Source: Daldinia sp. FL1419 (lineage: Eukaryota; Ascomycota; Sordariomycetes; Xylariales; Hypoxylaceae). From it: a stretch of DNA of 64,000 bases. Every line of letters begins with the position of its first letter. The first letter of the stretch is position 1. The position numbers and the translations under genes were made by a program. The stretch is taken from the NCBI GenBank assembly GCA_025201765.1, contig MU623445.1:1-64000 (forward strand). The letters are read 5' to 3'. Under the pieces are notes generated by a model that saw only the letters and a list, made by a program, of their open reading frames with translations, was not told where the DNA came from and did no database searches. Shown here in pieces: positions 10,701 through 23,400 of the stretch.

Positions 10701-13700
10701 TTCTTTCCACGGTAAGTCGCCGATAATCTAATAGCAAACCCGAATGCAGCCGCTCCGGCACGATTGCCGATTACCGTACTCTTCCCCCTTTTCTTCTTCT
10801 TGTTATTCTTCTCTCCTTCTCCTCCCGGGACCAGGTAAGGCGTAAAAGGTAAGACGTAAAAGGTAAGACGTAAGGCTGTTAGTGTCGTCTCGTACCGTCC
10901 AGTCGTAAATAGCAAGTCACGTTTTAGGGGTAAATATAGAGAGTTATGTAGTTCACGTATCTAACAACACTTACAAGACTTCCTCTTAAATACAGTATAG
11001 ACACATTCAACGTACCTAGATAGTAATTATAATTGTGCTCTTATTTTATATATTATGCCGAATTAAAACCGTTCCGCTCTGATCCCGAGTAGACATAATT
11101 GTATTGTCGTACGTAATAGCTAACCCCCCCTAATGCTAATGGTTAAGGAGTAATAGCATCACCAGATTTACCATACACCAAACACACATGTATCTTATTA
11201 ATTACATACCTATATAGGTAGGTAAGTAACTAGATTAAATCGACTTAATGTGGATTATTGGATATATATAAATAGGTGTTAGCAGCCTGAGCGTACATAG
11301 GGTACTATCATGGTTGCTTAATTGCCTCTTCAGCCCCTTTGCGCAGCCCGTTCTTCCCCAGTGTCAATATAAGCCTCGGTCAGGCCTATCTATTACGAAG
11401 CCTAAGATTATAGAGTAGAACTGTATTCAGTACTGAGACCCAATCTTTTCTTGCGAGACGGAGATAGTCACGGTTCTATGAAAGCCGTTGTAAAACCATG
11501 GGAACAGACTTAACTCTACGAGAAGTATATGTAGAACCTCGAGCAGTTTTCTTGTAGACTAGCGGCGCCTCATGATAGTATCTCAGGATACTAACAGGTA
11601 TTATGCTGATTGAATATGTTGATTAAACAGCTTCTGGCTTCGTAAACTAATATATGATCATATACACCTACTTGTTTTATACTGCCTAACCTAAGATCAC
11701 GGCCCGAGAAATTGGGTTGGTCTATCATATGATAACATAGGATATGATGGATCCTGTCTCATGCTTAGAAAATAATGTAGCATTACAACTGACAACGTGG
11801 CCAAGTCTAGTTTGTGACTAGTACACCCGAGGGAATTATGGCCATGTTTAGGGGCTTGGGTATACGAAACCCACCTAAGACTTGAACAACCTCTAATGAC
11901 GAGACAGCGATAGCAGGACACCCCTATTCTTTCAAGAAGGGGGCTTTCGCGTTTGATTAATGCAGAATAACAGGTGCCATTGTCCCTGTACTTAACGAGT
12001 TAGATTATCTTGTAATCTTGATTCCCGGTCCGCACAATGCGGAAATTTCACAACGGCAACAGCGTCTACGTATGAGAGCCCACGAATCTATCGGCGTATC
12101 ACTATGGGTGGCAATGCTACTTGTCATTATTACAACGAATCTCTCTATCTCAGTAAATGACAGGTCCGATGTTTAGGCAGGGCTGCTGCTTCTCTCCGCT
12201 ATGCAGCTCTTGGGGTCTTGGACGCACTGCGTAATCGTCCATTACTACAACAGCGCCATGACATATCATCGGGGCATCTTGAACCTTTCTATCGAGACGC
12301 ATAATCGGTGGGGGCCGCCCTAAATAGTTACAGTGTACCCTTAGACCAACATCATTGTCTTCATAATATCTCATAGGCGCGGCAATACATATGTATGACC
12401 ATATCTATCTAGAGCTCCGATGCAATTGTGTCCAGTAAGATATTAGTCGCCCTTTGGACTGTCCGAGAACTTTCTGTTCTCGATTTGGATATCCCAATGG
12501 GGTATGCTAGAATTTACTAGAACCCCATCCACACCATACCTATTTCTCGGATATAGGGCAAAGTAGAGCTCATTGTTCATGCCTCCGAAATGGCGTCACC
12601 TGAATCACGACCGGCCTTTCTATGACGTATCGGGCCCTGCAGTGTAGACGCTTAAGGGGGTTGTCGAATAGACACGAATCGAGGCTTGGTTTTCGGGTCG
12701 AAGCTCTGTGGTTAACGACAACCCTAATAAGCATACTGTATGTGGACTATGAGCGATTCGTACGGCCTGAGGGTTGCCTCAAACATGGGGTAAAGCTGGT
12801 CGTCGCATATACCCCCCCCTTTAAGTCAGTATGTAGCTTTTCACCAGTGCACTAGTAGAAGCAAGGCGTACTAGATCGCGAGGCCGATGCTGAGGGCTGT
12901 GATCAAACTTCTAGCGATGCGTCTTACCATCAATCGTAATGCACGCGTGAGTCACTTATTCTGGCTGACTAGGTTGATTCAACGCGAGCTCCTTCGAGAA
13001 CCGTCTCTGACGCGAATCGGGGAGTACAATGATCGTTCCGACCAATCACCGCTAGAAGCGGAGTAGTTACCAGTTGTCGTCGTAGCTTGTTTTTCTAGCC
13101 TAGCGTATGTTGATAGAGAAAGGCTTAAAGACTAATGAAAAGATATATCATTTCGCCTATGACATCACCCATCAGTGGATTATCCAATATCCATGGACTG
13201 TGGCTGTATCCGGGGACTAATCCCCGGTCTTATTCTAAGCGTTTAGTTGGGTAGGATGAAGGTATGAGGCGCCGTCAAGGGCTACGATCTGGATTCCATC
13301 CTGTCTTGCATGTTCCTCTTACATTGGAAGTGTTGTCGCACACGCACACAACCGAGACTTACAGCTAGTGGTGACAATAGGCTAGAGCCGCGTCACCCCT
13401 GGCCTTGTTTAAGATTTCGCGTAGCTGCATCAAGCTGATCGATAGGCGTCCTAGTTAGTGAGGTTACCCTGGATCTCTCTCCTGATCTGATTCTCGGGGG
13501 AGACCTCCAAATCGTCCTAGCAAACATACAGTTGATGGCTTCATGCATACATCCACTAAAATGGGTGGCGTAATAATGAGAAGGTATGTCGGGATAGGGG
13601 ATCTGGCTTGTTGTTACTTAGGTATTTGCTAGGGAAGTTTACTTTTGCTCCATGCACCCGCTGTCCAATGGTTTTCTAGGTAGCATTCGTGCACGGGTTC

Positions 13701-15506
13701 AAGAAGAGAACGCGAGGGCTGGTGATGTCAGAAGACCGTCGCCTAACCATCTAGCATCGGAGGTGTCTTTTTCTAAGTGACGTAACTGCTGTGAAGCGAA
13801 GTCCCTTTCGGATGATCAGTCCAGTGGCGTCCTTCTACAGTGCAGCGTTGGTCTGGTGATGATTGATCGTATCGGTTCCTCGCAGAGTGCTTCTACCTCT
13901 TTTTACCCTCAATCGCTACCCCGCGAGTGCGGGATGGTAGTACAGAAAATGTTTAGCAGATTGAGATATGATAGATGCTCACAATCCCTTGCATTGATCC
14001 TTTCATCTTATTCGCTCCCCTAGCCATGGGTCCTGGATCGGCAATTGATATCATAAAAGCGAACGGGCGGAACGTTTTCCGTCGCCGAGACAACAGGTCC
14101 AGAGTCTTGGGGAGTTTTGGAGGCGGTCAAGTTGACTATGCGCGAAATAGATACAAAAATTCCTTGGTAGAGCCTATAACAACCACGGCGTGAGCGAGAG
14201 TGGGTATACTGATAGGCGGGTGAAATGCAATTCCGTATCGCTGTTGCGACTGCTGCCACCTTGTCAGACGTTTGCGTCAGTCATGTGCTATGGAACATGC
14301 AGGGCTCTTCGAAAGGATTCATTCGCAGGGGGACTGTCCCCCCGCGTAGATCTTGGTAGCTCTCCTTGCTATATTGCACATGCGCACATGGACTATAGGC
14401 CCAATCACGCCGAAGATATCGCAAGCCTATCCTAAAGCGTACTGGGAGACGCCATGACGGCTAGGATGCAGCTGCAGATCGCCGCTTTCCCATCGCTTGG
14501 TAATTGGCAGAGCAGGGTAGAAGATAAACGTATAGCTGAAGACTGACGTCTTTTTGCATTGGCATGAGAAAATGGGATGAGACAAAAGGACCCCTCCTGC
14601 ATCCATTCTGAAGCAAGCTTTCATATCCCAAGGTAGAGATAGATTAGCTCTATCTCTTTATCTTGATAGTAGGTAGCAGGCCGAGACCGCTTTGCATATG
14701 CCAGATGGAGGTGGAGGAGTGGCGGTAACGTTGACCCTTCAGCTTGTTAGAGGGGGGGCCCCGCACGGCTCCTTAAGGTGCCTTGAAGGTGCCTTAATGT
14801 TGTCTTAGAAAAAAGGGCGGTGCCTCGCAAAGCGGCTGGCGGACCATAGTGACACAAGAGGCTGCAGTAGAAATTATCAGCTGATCCAGCACAAGCCTAA
14901 TTATATTCTGAGCTGATCAAGGCCTAAAGCTGTTAATTGAGATGAAACCAAGAATAATCTATTCTGTCCGGTTCCAAGCCGCAGGAAAAAAGAGGCGTAT
15001 CGAAAACGTCAGGATTCCCAAGCAAAGCAACACCACAACTGCAAGTCCGCGATCGTCACCACACCGAAGGACCCTGTTCCAAAATTAACCAGTAAACGAG
15101 TGAAAAAAGTGAACAAGTCAGAAGCATCGCATGCTACGCACCGTATGGTTCCATGGAACGGACCCTTAGCCGAGCTAGGAGCTACTAGAAAGCTACAGGG
15201 TCATCCAATGCGGGTGGGCATCAGACGAGACAAGACGAGACGGTTCGGGTATCTTATAAGATGCGCTATAGAACGTGCAGATAGACAAGTGAGGTAGAGC
15301 GGTTGCACCAAACATCTGTATGGAGGTAGCTGATGGGCTAATGAATGGGCTAATGGGATTAATAGGTTAATGGGTTAATGGAGGGGAGCTATGGAGCTAT
15401 GCTGTTATGGTAAGATGGAAACGAAGCATTGAAGAAGGTGGAAAGAAAGGCGGGAGGAATTTTAGTGTACATACTAGGTTACCTAGGTTAGTACCTACAA
15501 CTGGTC
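7711..15506. other. Gene desert, 7.8 kb
   Basis: I find no gene I can support on either strand. Open frames are short, overlap on both strands and show no recognisable motif; the longest (minus 9321-9911, 196 codons) is not convincing. About 11.3-14.6 kb has balanced base composition and looks like decayed neutral sequence. Small local repeats occur, such as a three-copy GGTAAGACGTAAAA-type tandem at about 10835-10873. No tRNA or 5S rRNA signature was found. Confidence 0.5.
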
Positions 15507-16076
15507 GGGGAACCGAGTCGCCCGACCATTGCCCCACTCCCCACCCTACCAGTGCATGGGTAGTTTGTATGAGAGCACCTGACCTGACTAAACCATTGCA
15601 AAATTTCAACCAACCTGTTGTATAAAGTTCATCTAACCAAACATAATAAGTACTTATAGAGTATTCAATCTATAGGGTACTGTTCGTGTTCTCTATAAGT
15701 ATTTAGCGAGTCCTTAATGAGCTATATTGAGTATTTAATCTTAAGAAAATATTTAATTAAATTTGATTTTGATCTGGTAGAGCAGTACTCTTTAGGTGCT
15801 TAATGAGTACTTAGTGAGTATTTAGCAAAACTTAATTGACAAGCGCAGCTGGAAGGGCTTGTTGGGTGTTTAATGAGTACTCATTGAGCACCTAAAGAGT
15901 ATTGCTCTACCAGATCAAAATCAAATTTAATTAAATATTTTCTTAAAATATTAGAGCAATAGTAGGATGAGCTTTTTGAGCATATCTTAGTCAGGTGAAT
16001 TTCATTCCGCCCATATAAACTACCCATGCACTGGTAGGGTGGGGAGTGGGGCAATGGTCGGGCGACCTATGGTCTC
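15507..16076. mobile_element. Foldback/MITE-like element with 9-bp flanking direct repeat
   Basis: A 570-bp element. Its left arm (15517 to about 15572) and right arm (about 16011-16066) are near-identical inverted repeats of about 55 bp that start GTCGCCCGACCATTGCCCCA and end near GCATGGGTAGTTT. The 9-bp word CAACTGGTC lies directly outside both ends (15498-15506 and 16077-16085) in the same orientation and could be a target-site duplication; 9 bp is usual for Mutator-like elements. The outermost 10 bp on each side match poorly. A second, nested inverted repeat lies inside (15740-15811 and 15877-15946). No transposase is encoded. Confidence 0.72.
15740..15946. repeat. Nested ~70-bp hairpin inside the foldback element
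   Basis: The left arm (15740-15811) contains AATTAAATTTGATTTTGATC followed by TGGTAGAGCAGTACTC. The right arm (15877-15946) is its reverse complement with only a few substitutions, separated by a 65-bp loop. TGAGTACTTA / TGAGTATTTA words recur between 15640 and 15900 like subterminal repeats. Transcription across it would give a long, near-perfect RNA hairpin. Confidence 0.8.
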
Positions 16077-18027
16077 CAACTGGTCTTGCAAAAGCGTCCT
16101 GCAAGGATCTGTCATAAGCGATCGACCAACCAACCAACCAACCAAGCCAGCCAGCCCAACCCCACGGATAGCCCCGCACCAAACTTACTTCAAGATCTTC
16201 AGGCGTTTTTCCTCCAAGTACATTTACCTATTAGACTATTTTAGGTATATTCCCGTGTGGAATTCGTAGACAACCGAAGGCATTACCGCCATTAAGTCGG
16301 TCGCGTCCGTACTTTTTCTATCTTCGGTCTTTCCGTTGTATAACTAACTACCATATTTTCGCATGATGAAGAAATACCTCCCTGAACGTAATAAAGCTAC
16401 CTCAGAACTACCAGATATATACCCCATCCGATATAAAACACACGATATGACTACCTATCTGAGATAGCGCTATTAACCTAGACGCGCATATTTTATACAT
16501 AGGCGCAATATGTATATACGTACCTAAAGTACTTAATAGAGATATTATATTTTGGATCTACATCAGTGACCACATATACCTACCTAGGTAGATATGTTGG
16601 GTAGTATTGAGATTAGTGCGTTCTGGTTAGTGAAGCCAATAGTCTTGTGGGTATATACGGGAACGGATACCTAAGATTGGGTTAATGGTGCTGAAATACT
16701 TCATGTTAGGTACACTTTAGCAATTGATATAAGACGAACAAAAGTAAAATAGTCTCTAGTTATACTTTCGTATAACGTTACTTAGTATAAAGTACCTACA
16801 CGTAGGAGGTAGATGAGAGGCAGTGTTCGGCACCTAGAACAAATCCTAGGTAAATGGAAGTAAGGTGCTTCTTGGAATGTGTGAGGTAAAGTGAGTATGT
16901 CAATACATGTAGGCAGCTTCCCATATGCACCTGCGTAATCAAAGAGGCATGTACATGTATACCCAACGTCTGTTAGACTAGGGCCTGGAGTTAGTAGGCC
17001 AACGTTATGTAGACGGATGTATTAAAGACGAAAGAGCTGTTGTCATGTTGATTGACGTAAGGTTCCATCGTAGTACCTACCTGTATGCGCAATATGCGTG
17101 CGCATGTACTTTGTGGCATTGTGTGCTTTCTCGGAAAGAAGTCATTAAAAGGTGGACAAACTTAGCCTTGGGGAAACCTTATTCGTTGCTGTTTGGGTTT
17201 GTTCCTGCCTGTCATACGTTGTTGTAGATCGGGTACCTGGCAACTGGCAACCTACACCAACATCCTAAGCACCTGCCTAGCACTTTACCTACTATTTACA
17301 GCTTAGAAGTACGGAAGCTGGGAGATTGGAACTTTGTTAAAGGCCTACATAAATTTTTTGTGAGGGTCAGGGTAACAATGCAATACACTAGCTTAGGTAT
17401 ACATACGTAGCTACCTACCTATGTATGTACATACATATTTCTACATCACAAGGGACATGTACATATACAATAATGAACTTATATTGGCACCCTATTAAGG
17501 TACTTGATGGACCCTATTACGTGCTTCATCCATGAAACTCAGGCGCTCAGAAAAAAAATATTCGTCTTCGTCCTCCCCCCGTTTCGACTATTTAAGGTGA
17601 ACTACCTCCTCCTTCACTTACCCCCTCAGTTCTGTCTAAGTTTGACGTAGTCCATTCAAGTTAACTTTTATTTATTTGTGGTCTACCTGGGTAGTCTATA
17701 CCAAGGTAAGTAAGGGCTGTTCTTAAAGCCCCTCATATTCTTCTACCTTGCACTACACATATCTGCACACTATCGACACTATCGACACTATCTACCTTCT
17801 ATACACTTACCAACTTACGCTATCATTACCTACATACGTGCTACTATCCTTCAGCCTCTTGGGTACCCACGCGTACTCTTTTCTCCGCAGTAATAAAAAA
17901 ACGCTAAAACATTTTCATCGTAGCTTCGTCAACTCACCAAAGTAATTGACGAAAAAAAAAGAACGAAAAGAGAAAAAAGTTCTCAAGTACATTTTTCTTT
18001 TCAACCACAAACCAAACCATCATCATC
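16077..18027. other. Spacer and upstream region of the FKBP12 gene
   Basis: No supportable gene. It has ACCTAGGT at 16582 and several TACCTAC repeats. The segment from about 17570 to 18027 becomes pyrimidine-rich, as in promoters and 5' UTRs of highly expressed fungal genes. A GGTAAGTAAG donor-like site near 17704 could begin a 5' UTR intron, but I could not fix its acceptor. Confidence 0.4.
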
Positions 18028-18828
18028 ATGGGCGTCACAAAGACCGTCATTCAGGAGGGCACCGGAGCCCAGCCTACTCCCGGCCAAACTGTTACTATCG
18101 AGTACACCGGCTGGCTTAAGGATACCTCCAAGCCCAACAACAAGGGCACCCAGTGAGTACTTCACCTGAGCAGTGTGCCAATGTTTCAATGCTCCGTTAC
18201 CTAAGATGTTTGAATGCTCGCTCGGCATTTGACGACAAGGGTAGCTGGGGGCTCGTAACAGTTGGCTGACCTGTCGATTAGGTTCGACTCTTCGGTTGGC
18301 CGAGGCGACTTCGTCACGAAGATCGGAGTCGGCCAGGTTATCAAGGGTATGTTGCCTCCTTCGGCTAACATGCCTTCTGCAAGTTGATCCTAACGCTGTA
18401 TCACATCATTAGGCTGGGATGAGGGTGTTCCCCAGATGAAGGTCGGCGAAAAGGCAACCCTCGACATCACCAGGTATGATATCACTCCCAATATGACTGG
18501 CCGTTAGTATTTGGACTGACTTATACCTCTGTAGTGACTATGGTTACGGAGCCAGGTAAGCTCCTCACGTCCTTCCCTTGGCAAATTTTCACATTCCCAT
18601 GTAAAAATGCCAATATCTACTCTATTTATTCCCCTCCTGCACCCCCAATGGCATAATTTATATAAGACGCGGGGCTGACGAACCGCTCAGGGGATTCACC
18701 GGTCACATCCCCCCCAACGCTGACTTAATCTTGTAAGTACCATAAGCTAAAGTGGACATGTCATCCGAAATCATACCTAGTACTGACCTGTATCTCCTAG
18801 CGATGTTCATCTGAAGAAGGTGCAGTAA
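18028..18828 (+). CDS. fpr1: FKBP12-type peptidyl-prolyl cis-trans isomerase
   Basis: Six exons: 18028-18152, 18282-18346, 18413-18473, 18535-18555, 18691-18732 and 18801-18828, giving 113 residues with every junction in frame. It is one complete FKBP domain with no targeting signal, as in cytosolic FKBP12. Pocket residues of the family are present: Tyr26, Phe43-Asp44, Val61-Ile62, Trp65, Tyr88 and Phe105. The family catalyses isomerisation of Xaa-Pro bonds and is the receptor for FK506 and rapamycin, whose complexes inhibit calcineurin or TOR. The start ATG sits in CATCATCATGG and begins the usual MGVTKTV. Exon 4 is only 21 nt. Because of its five introns the gene is nearly invisible as an open reading frame; an antisense frame across exon 1 is a shadow. 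Confidence 0.97.
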
Positions 18829-20431
18829 ATTGCCGTCTAGGATAGTTCACGGTTATTGGAACGCATATTTAGTCCACGCAATCCGGCAATGGGTACGGTT
18901 TGGGATGGGAGGCTCTCGCTTCAGCTAGGTTTCCTTTTTTTCTTTGCTGCATGCAGCATGGGCTAGGGCGGCTTCTGTGTGAGAGACTAGAATCAGACAA
19001 TCGTTGACCACTGAAAACCTCCACTCGCTTGTACTTTGCTTTGGTGATACCGTGCCGAATGTCTGGGACTCGCAGATGGATCAAAGTACATCTGCTATCT
19101 CTTGAATGCGACTGTATCATATGATCCTATATCCCTTCTAAAAACCATCCATTTAGGCCTGTACTAGCCCGAATCGAGGCCACCCGCCGAATCTCTGTTT
19201 CACAGCAGGCGGGCGGTTGCAATAAAAGTTCGAGTTTGTGGCCAAACTTAGTGTGTTGATGTGCGAACAAGAGATATGAGTCGACACACTTTTTGAAGGA
19301 TATAAATCCGGCACCTCTAGCTGAGTCTAATGCGTCTCGCTCAGAAAGCCAGAAGAGTCTAAGATCTACAATATATCAACACGCGAGTCGTATGTCCAAA
19401 TCACCTGATCAACGAGATATACGGGTCGACCCTCGCCTATATAGCTCACCGTAGGAGTGAGGTCGCGCGTACAGTTACACAATATGAGACAGGTCTGTCG
19501 ACAAATCTACCAAGGAGAATGCGATCGGCCGACGTTGGTGTCCCCCGCTGTAACACGGTGGCCGCTTCCAGCCGCTTCCATCGCACGGCGAGCAGATATA
19601 GGAAAGATTAGGCTCGCGGGTTCGTGAATCCTCGTGCGATGTGATGGACGTAGATTTGATTTGTGTGTAAGTAGAAAAGCGAATCAGCTTTGTTATCTGC
19701 TTATTGATAAATTGCCTTGGATGTTCTAGTTCTGCTCGAGTCCCTATCTGGGGCCGTACGAGTAGGTCATGGCCGGATTACATGCGCCAGTAGGGCCAAT
19801 CCAGGGATATCCCTAGCTGGTAATCTAGAGGAATTACATGCAGCAAGTTACATTGCTTATCAAATGCGGCGGGCGGGAATGACCACCTGCTGTGGTGACA
19901 TGTCTATATTATTTGTCGAGTTTCATTTCCGAAAAATACCTGGAGAGCTATAAAAATAAAATCCATATCTGAGACCAACCGCATCTCTCGTCATTGCGGC
20001 CCGAGCATACACGACGGCGTAAAGGAGGGGAGGAGGGGAAATCCCCTACCTTGCTGATCGAGTCTTGATAGACAAATTCGACTCTTACACACCGATGCAA
20101 CCTTGACCATCGGTAGTGGTGTGAAGTATATAAAAGCTGCGCCCGAACTTCCCGGCGTAAATCAGACCAGCAACAATTCAGGCCGGAAGAGATCGGCTTT
20201 CCATAAAACCCTTGTTAAGCGCGGAAGCCCGTGTTTGCCACATGTCAACTTCACCGGGCCAACCGAAGCTATCCTCTGGGCGTCGAATAGAATAGAAAAG
20301 AAGAAGAAATAAGATAACATTTATATCCAAAAACTTGGATTCAGTGCTACTTGTCTATCGGCATTAGAGCTATCCAAACTTGTGATATCCACCTCTCTAT
20401 ATATTTATGTTGGTTTTAATAAGAATATGCC
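18829..20431. other. Spacer between FKBP12 and the ABC transporter (convergent 3' ends)
   Basis: No supportable gene. Short open frames at 19717-19953 and 20103-20312 show no motif. A good TATA sequence (TATATAAAAG at about 20127-20136, plus strand) is followed only by a 17-codon frame, so I do not call a gene from it. Confidence 0.4.
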
Positions 20432-23400
20432 TTATTGTTTGGTAGTTAGAAACCTCTCTAGATCCTCAAACTCCCCGCTATGCTTCATCATGTCGTAAAA
20501 CTGTCCCCTGGCCTCGTAGAGCTCTTTCGGGCTTCCGACCCTGAACGATTGGTTAGCTGATTATCCCGTCTTAATCTTAAAGCAATATCACGTACTCAAC
20601 GGCTGATCCGGCGCTCATAACTACCACGCGGTCGTAGTCTATAATCGTCTTTAGGCGATGTGCGATAGTGACCAGTGTCCTATCCCTCCCGTGCTCGCTT
20701 AGTTCTTTCCTGAGGACTTCTTGGATCCCCTGGTCGGTCTCGTAGTCCATCTGTAACACAAATGTTAGTCAATGCAAGCAGCCAAACGTAAGATTGACAG
20801 GGGCGAATAGAAACACGCACGCTTGCAGTCGCCTCATCTAGTAGCATCAACTTGCTTTTCCGTACTAAAGCCCTGCACAGCGATAGTACCTGTCGCTGGC
20901 CGTGGGAGAAGTTCTCCCCTTTGGGTTTCACTGGGGTCGAAAGAGTGATTCCCATGTCGCTCGGCTCTTCGTCAGAATAGGTCCCGCTGACCCCATTGGA
21001 ATGGCCGTTGCCGTTTTGTGCTCGCTCCCCGTTCTGGTGGTATTGGAAAGATGCGATCCCACTGCAGTACTGGAGGGCTTTCTCCAGCGTCTCCGAAGGA
21101 ATCTTGCCTGTTGGATCTAGATTGGACCTCACGTCTCCATTGAACAACACCGCCTCTTGAGGGATAATTGTAAGTGCTTCTCGAAGTTTCCTGCGTGGGA
21201 ACTTGGTGATATCCACACCATCGAAGAGTATTTGCCCCGAAACGATATTCGTGAATCTTAGTAAAGATAAAACCAGCTTCGGATATCGTAGATTAGCGAA
21301 GTGTCTTTTGGGTTTCAAGCATTAGACTCACTGTGCTTTTTCCGGACCCAGTCCGCCCAACGACGGCAACCCTCTCGCCGGCGGCAAATTTCAGATTGAT
21401 ATCTTTCAGGATTTCGGGTCCATCCACGTCATATTTAATAGTCACGTTACGGAATTCAATCTGTCCGCTCCTCGGCCAGTTCTTAGGCAGGGCCGATTCA
21501 GGGTCGTCAGAGTATTCGCTAGCGTTCTTGTACTCATCTGGCTTTTCCTCAGGTTCGATTGTAGCGTATTCTCGGACTCGATGGTACTGTCCTTGCGTTA
21601 GTATCTGTTTTCGACCGAAATATTCTCTCAACTCACGCTCTGTAACTCGATTTCAAGCTCGTTACTTGCTCTCACAAGTAAAATAATAAGCTGGCTAAGC
21701 GTCTGGCTTTATGTTAGCAAGTGAAACCTGACGAACTCGAAGTGAAGTATAACCGTACTGTTGCGTTTGTTAACGAAAATCCTACGAGTCCAGCTGCTAC
21801 AAGGCCTGCTTGGGATACAGCGATAGCGCCCGCAGCGACCGTGACTAGGGTAGTCGCCATATCGACCTTAAGCGCGACCCATCGGTTACAATTGTACTGG
21901 GCTTCGGTAGCCTTCTCGAATACCCGTAACTTGTCTGCTAGCTGGTTGCCAAAGATCTGTGGCATATTTGCATGAGCGCGGATCACGGCAAGGCCAGCTA
22001 GACTATCGGCGAACTGGGCGAAGACAGGCGATTGTGAAGATGATACCAGCCGCTTGATTGCCACCGAAGTCCTCGTGTACATTTCTCCCGCGGCGATTCC
22101 GACGGCGCAACACGCGGCGGCGGGCAACATGAAGACAGGAAGCACGGAGCCGACGGCTGCGATTTGGAAGCCGAGTCGTGTGACCATCTCGACACATAGT
22201 CGGAGCACTATATTAGACGAAGTTAGCCTTCAGGTCGATGCTCTTGCACTAGCGGAGACATATAATTTATGAAGGACTGGGATGCTTGCTAGCCGTTGCC
22301 GGCCTGGTGAGCCGAGGCGGTAATAGGGGCTTACGAATCTTGACTTACTGCCAGCTAATGTTGAATCGATGGAGTCCATGTCCCGAGAGAACCGGTTAAC
22401 GACTCGACCAACGGGTGTTGCCCTATACCAGGAGAGAGGAACGCTCAACATAGTTTTTATAAACGTGGAGTGTAACGATCGTGCAGCATACCAACCGCCA
22501 TTCTCATATGCGATGTAGGTTAACCCGTTGAAGACGGCATCCGCAAGACTCCACAATGCGTAGATACCAAGGTAGAATGCGATGTCGTATGCATCGTCTT
22601 TTCCATACGCGTCCACCCAAACTGCGATCCATAATCCCGTTCCGACGAACGTGGCGGTGGAGAGAGTACTCATTATAATAGCGAGTATAGCGTAAAAGGG
22701 GTTACCGAAAAGCCGCATATATTGAAAGACTTGATAGAGAGATTTATCAGTTTATTTCCATCATTGGAGGGCAATACAGATAATCGCTGGGCGATGCTCA
22801 CATTGTAAACGGGCAGTTTGGCCAGTCTTCATGGCTTCCTGAGCTACTTCGTCTCGGTTTCTATCTTGTGTACTTTTGATGTTGCCATTGGTCTTCTTTC
22901 CGTTAGCGGCACCGTTTGTCTCGATCCCTTTAGAAACAGGAGTCTCTACTGTCGTATCGACATCGTCATCGTCATCGTCAAGTGTCTTTGCATTTAGCGT
23001 CACAGACTTTCGGACCACGCCGAGGTTCTGCTGGATATCTTTGACTGAGCCATTTTCCAAAGTAACTGAAAGGTCCGCCTGAGGCGGAACCCACGGCATC
23101 TGGGTAACAAGAACCACAGTTCTTCCTTTGACTATGCTCCGATAGTTAGATTACAATGGAGTTCTCTAAAGTTCCGATGTACTTACGTAGATCTCCGCAA
23201 AAGGCTTCCTCCCATAGCAGCGCTGACGTCTTAGAATCTAAAGCGGAAAATACGTCATCAAGTAGGATCATAGAAGCCTTGGAGTAAAGTGCCCGTGCAA
23301 GAGCAACTCGGGATTTTTGGCCTCCGGATAAGGAGGCGCCGTTCTCACCAACTTCGGTGCCGTCTCGTTCCGGGAACTCGTTGAAATCGATTGGAAGACC

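Noticed and set aside
14862..14930. Short inverted words (CAGCTGATC / GAGCTGATC) hinting at another element end
   Set aside because: The match is short and imperfect, with no second arm or target duplication.
20103..20312. Possible small gene after the TATATAAAAG sequence near 20127
   Set aside because: The first ATG after the TATA sequence gives only 17 codons, and no intron restores a longer frame.
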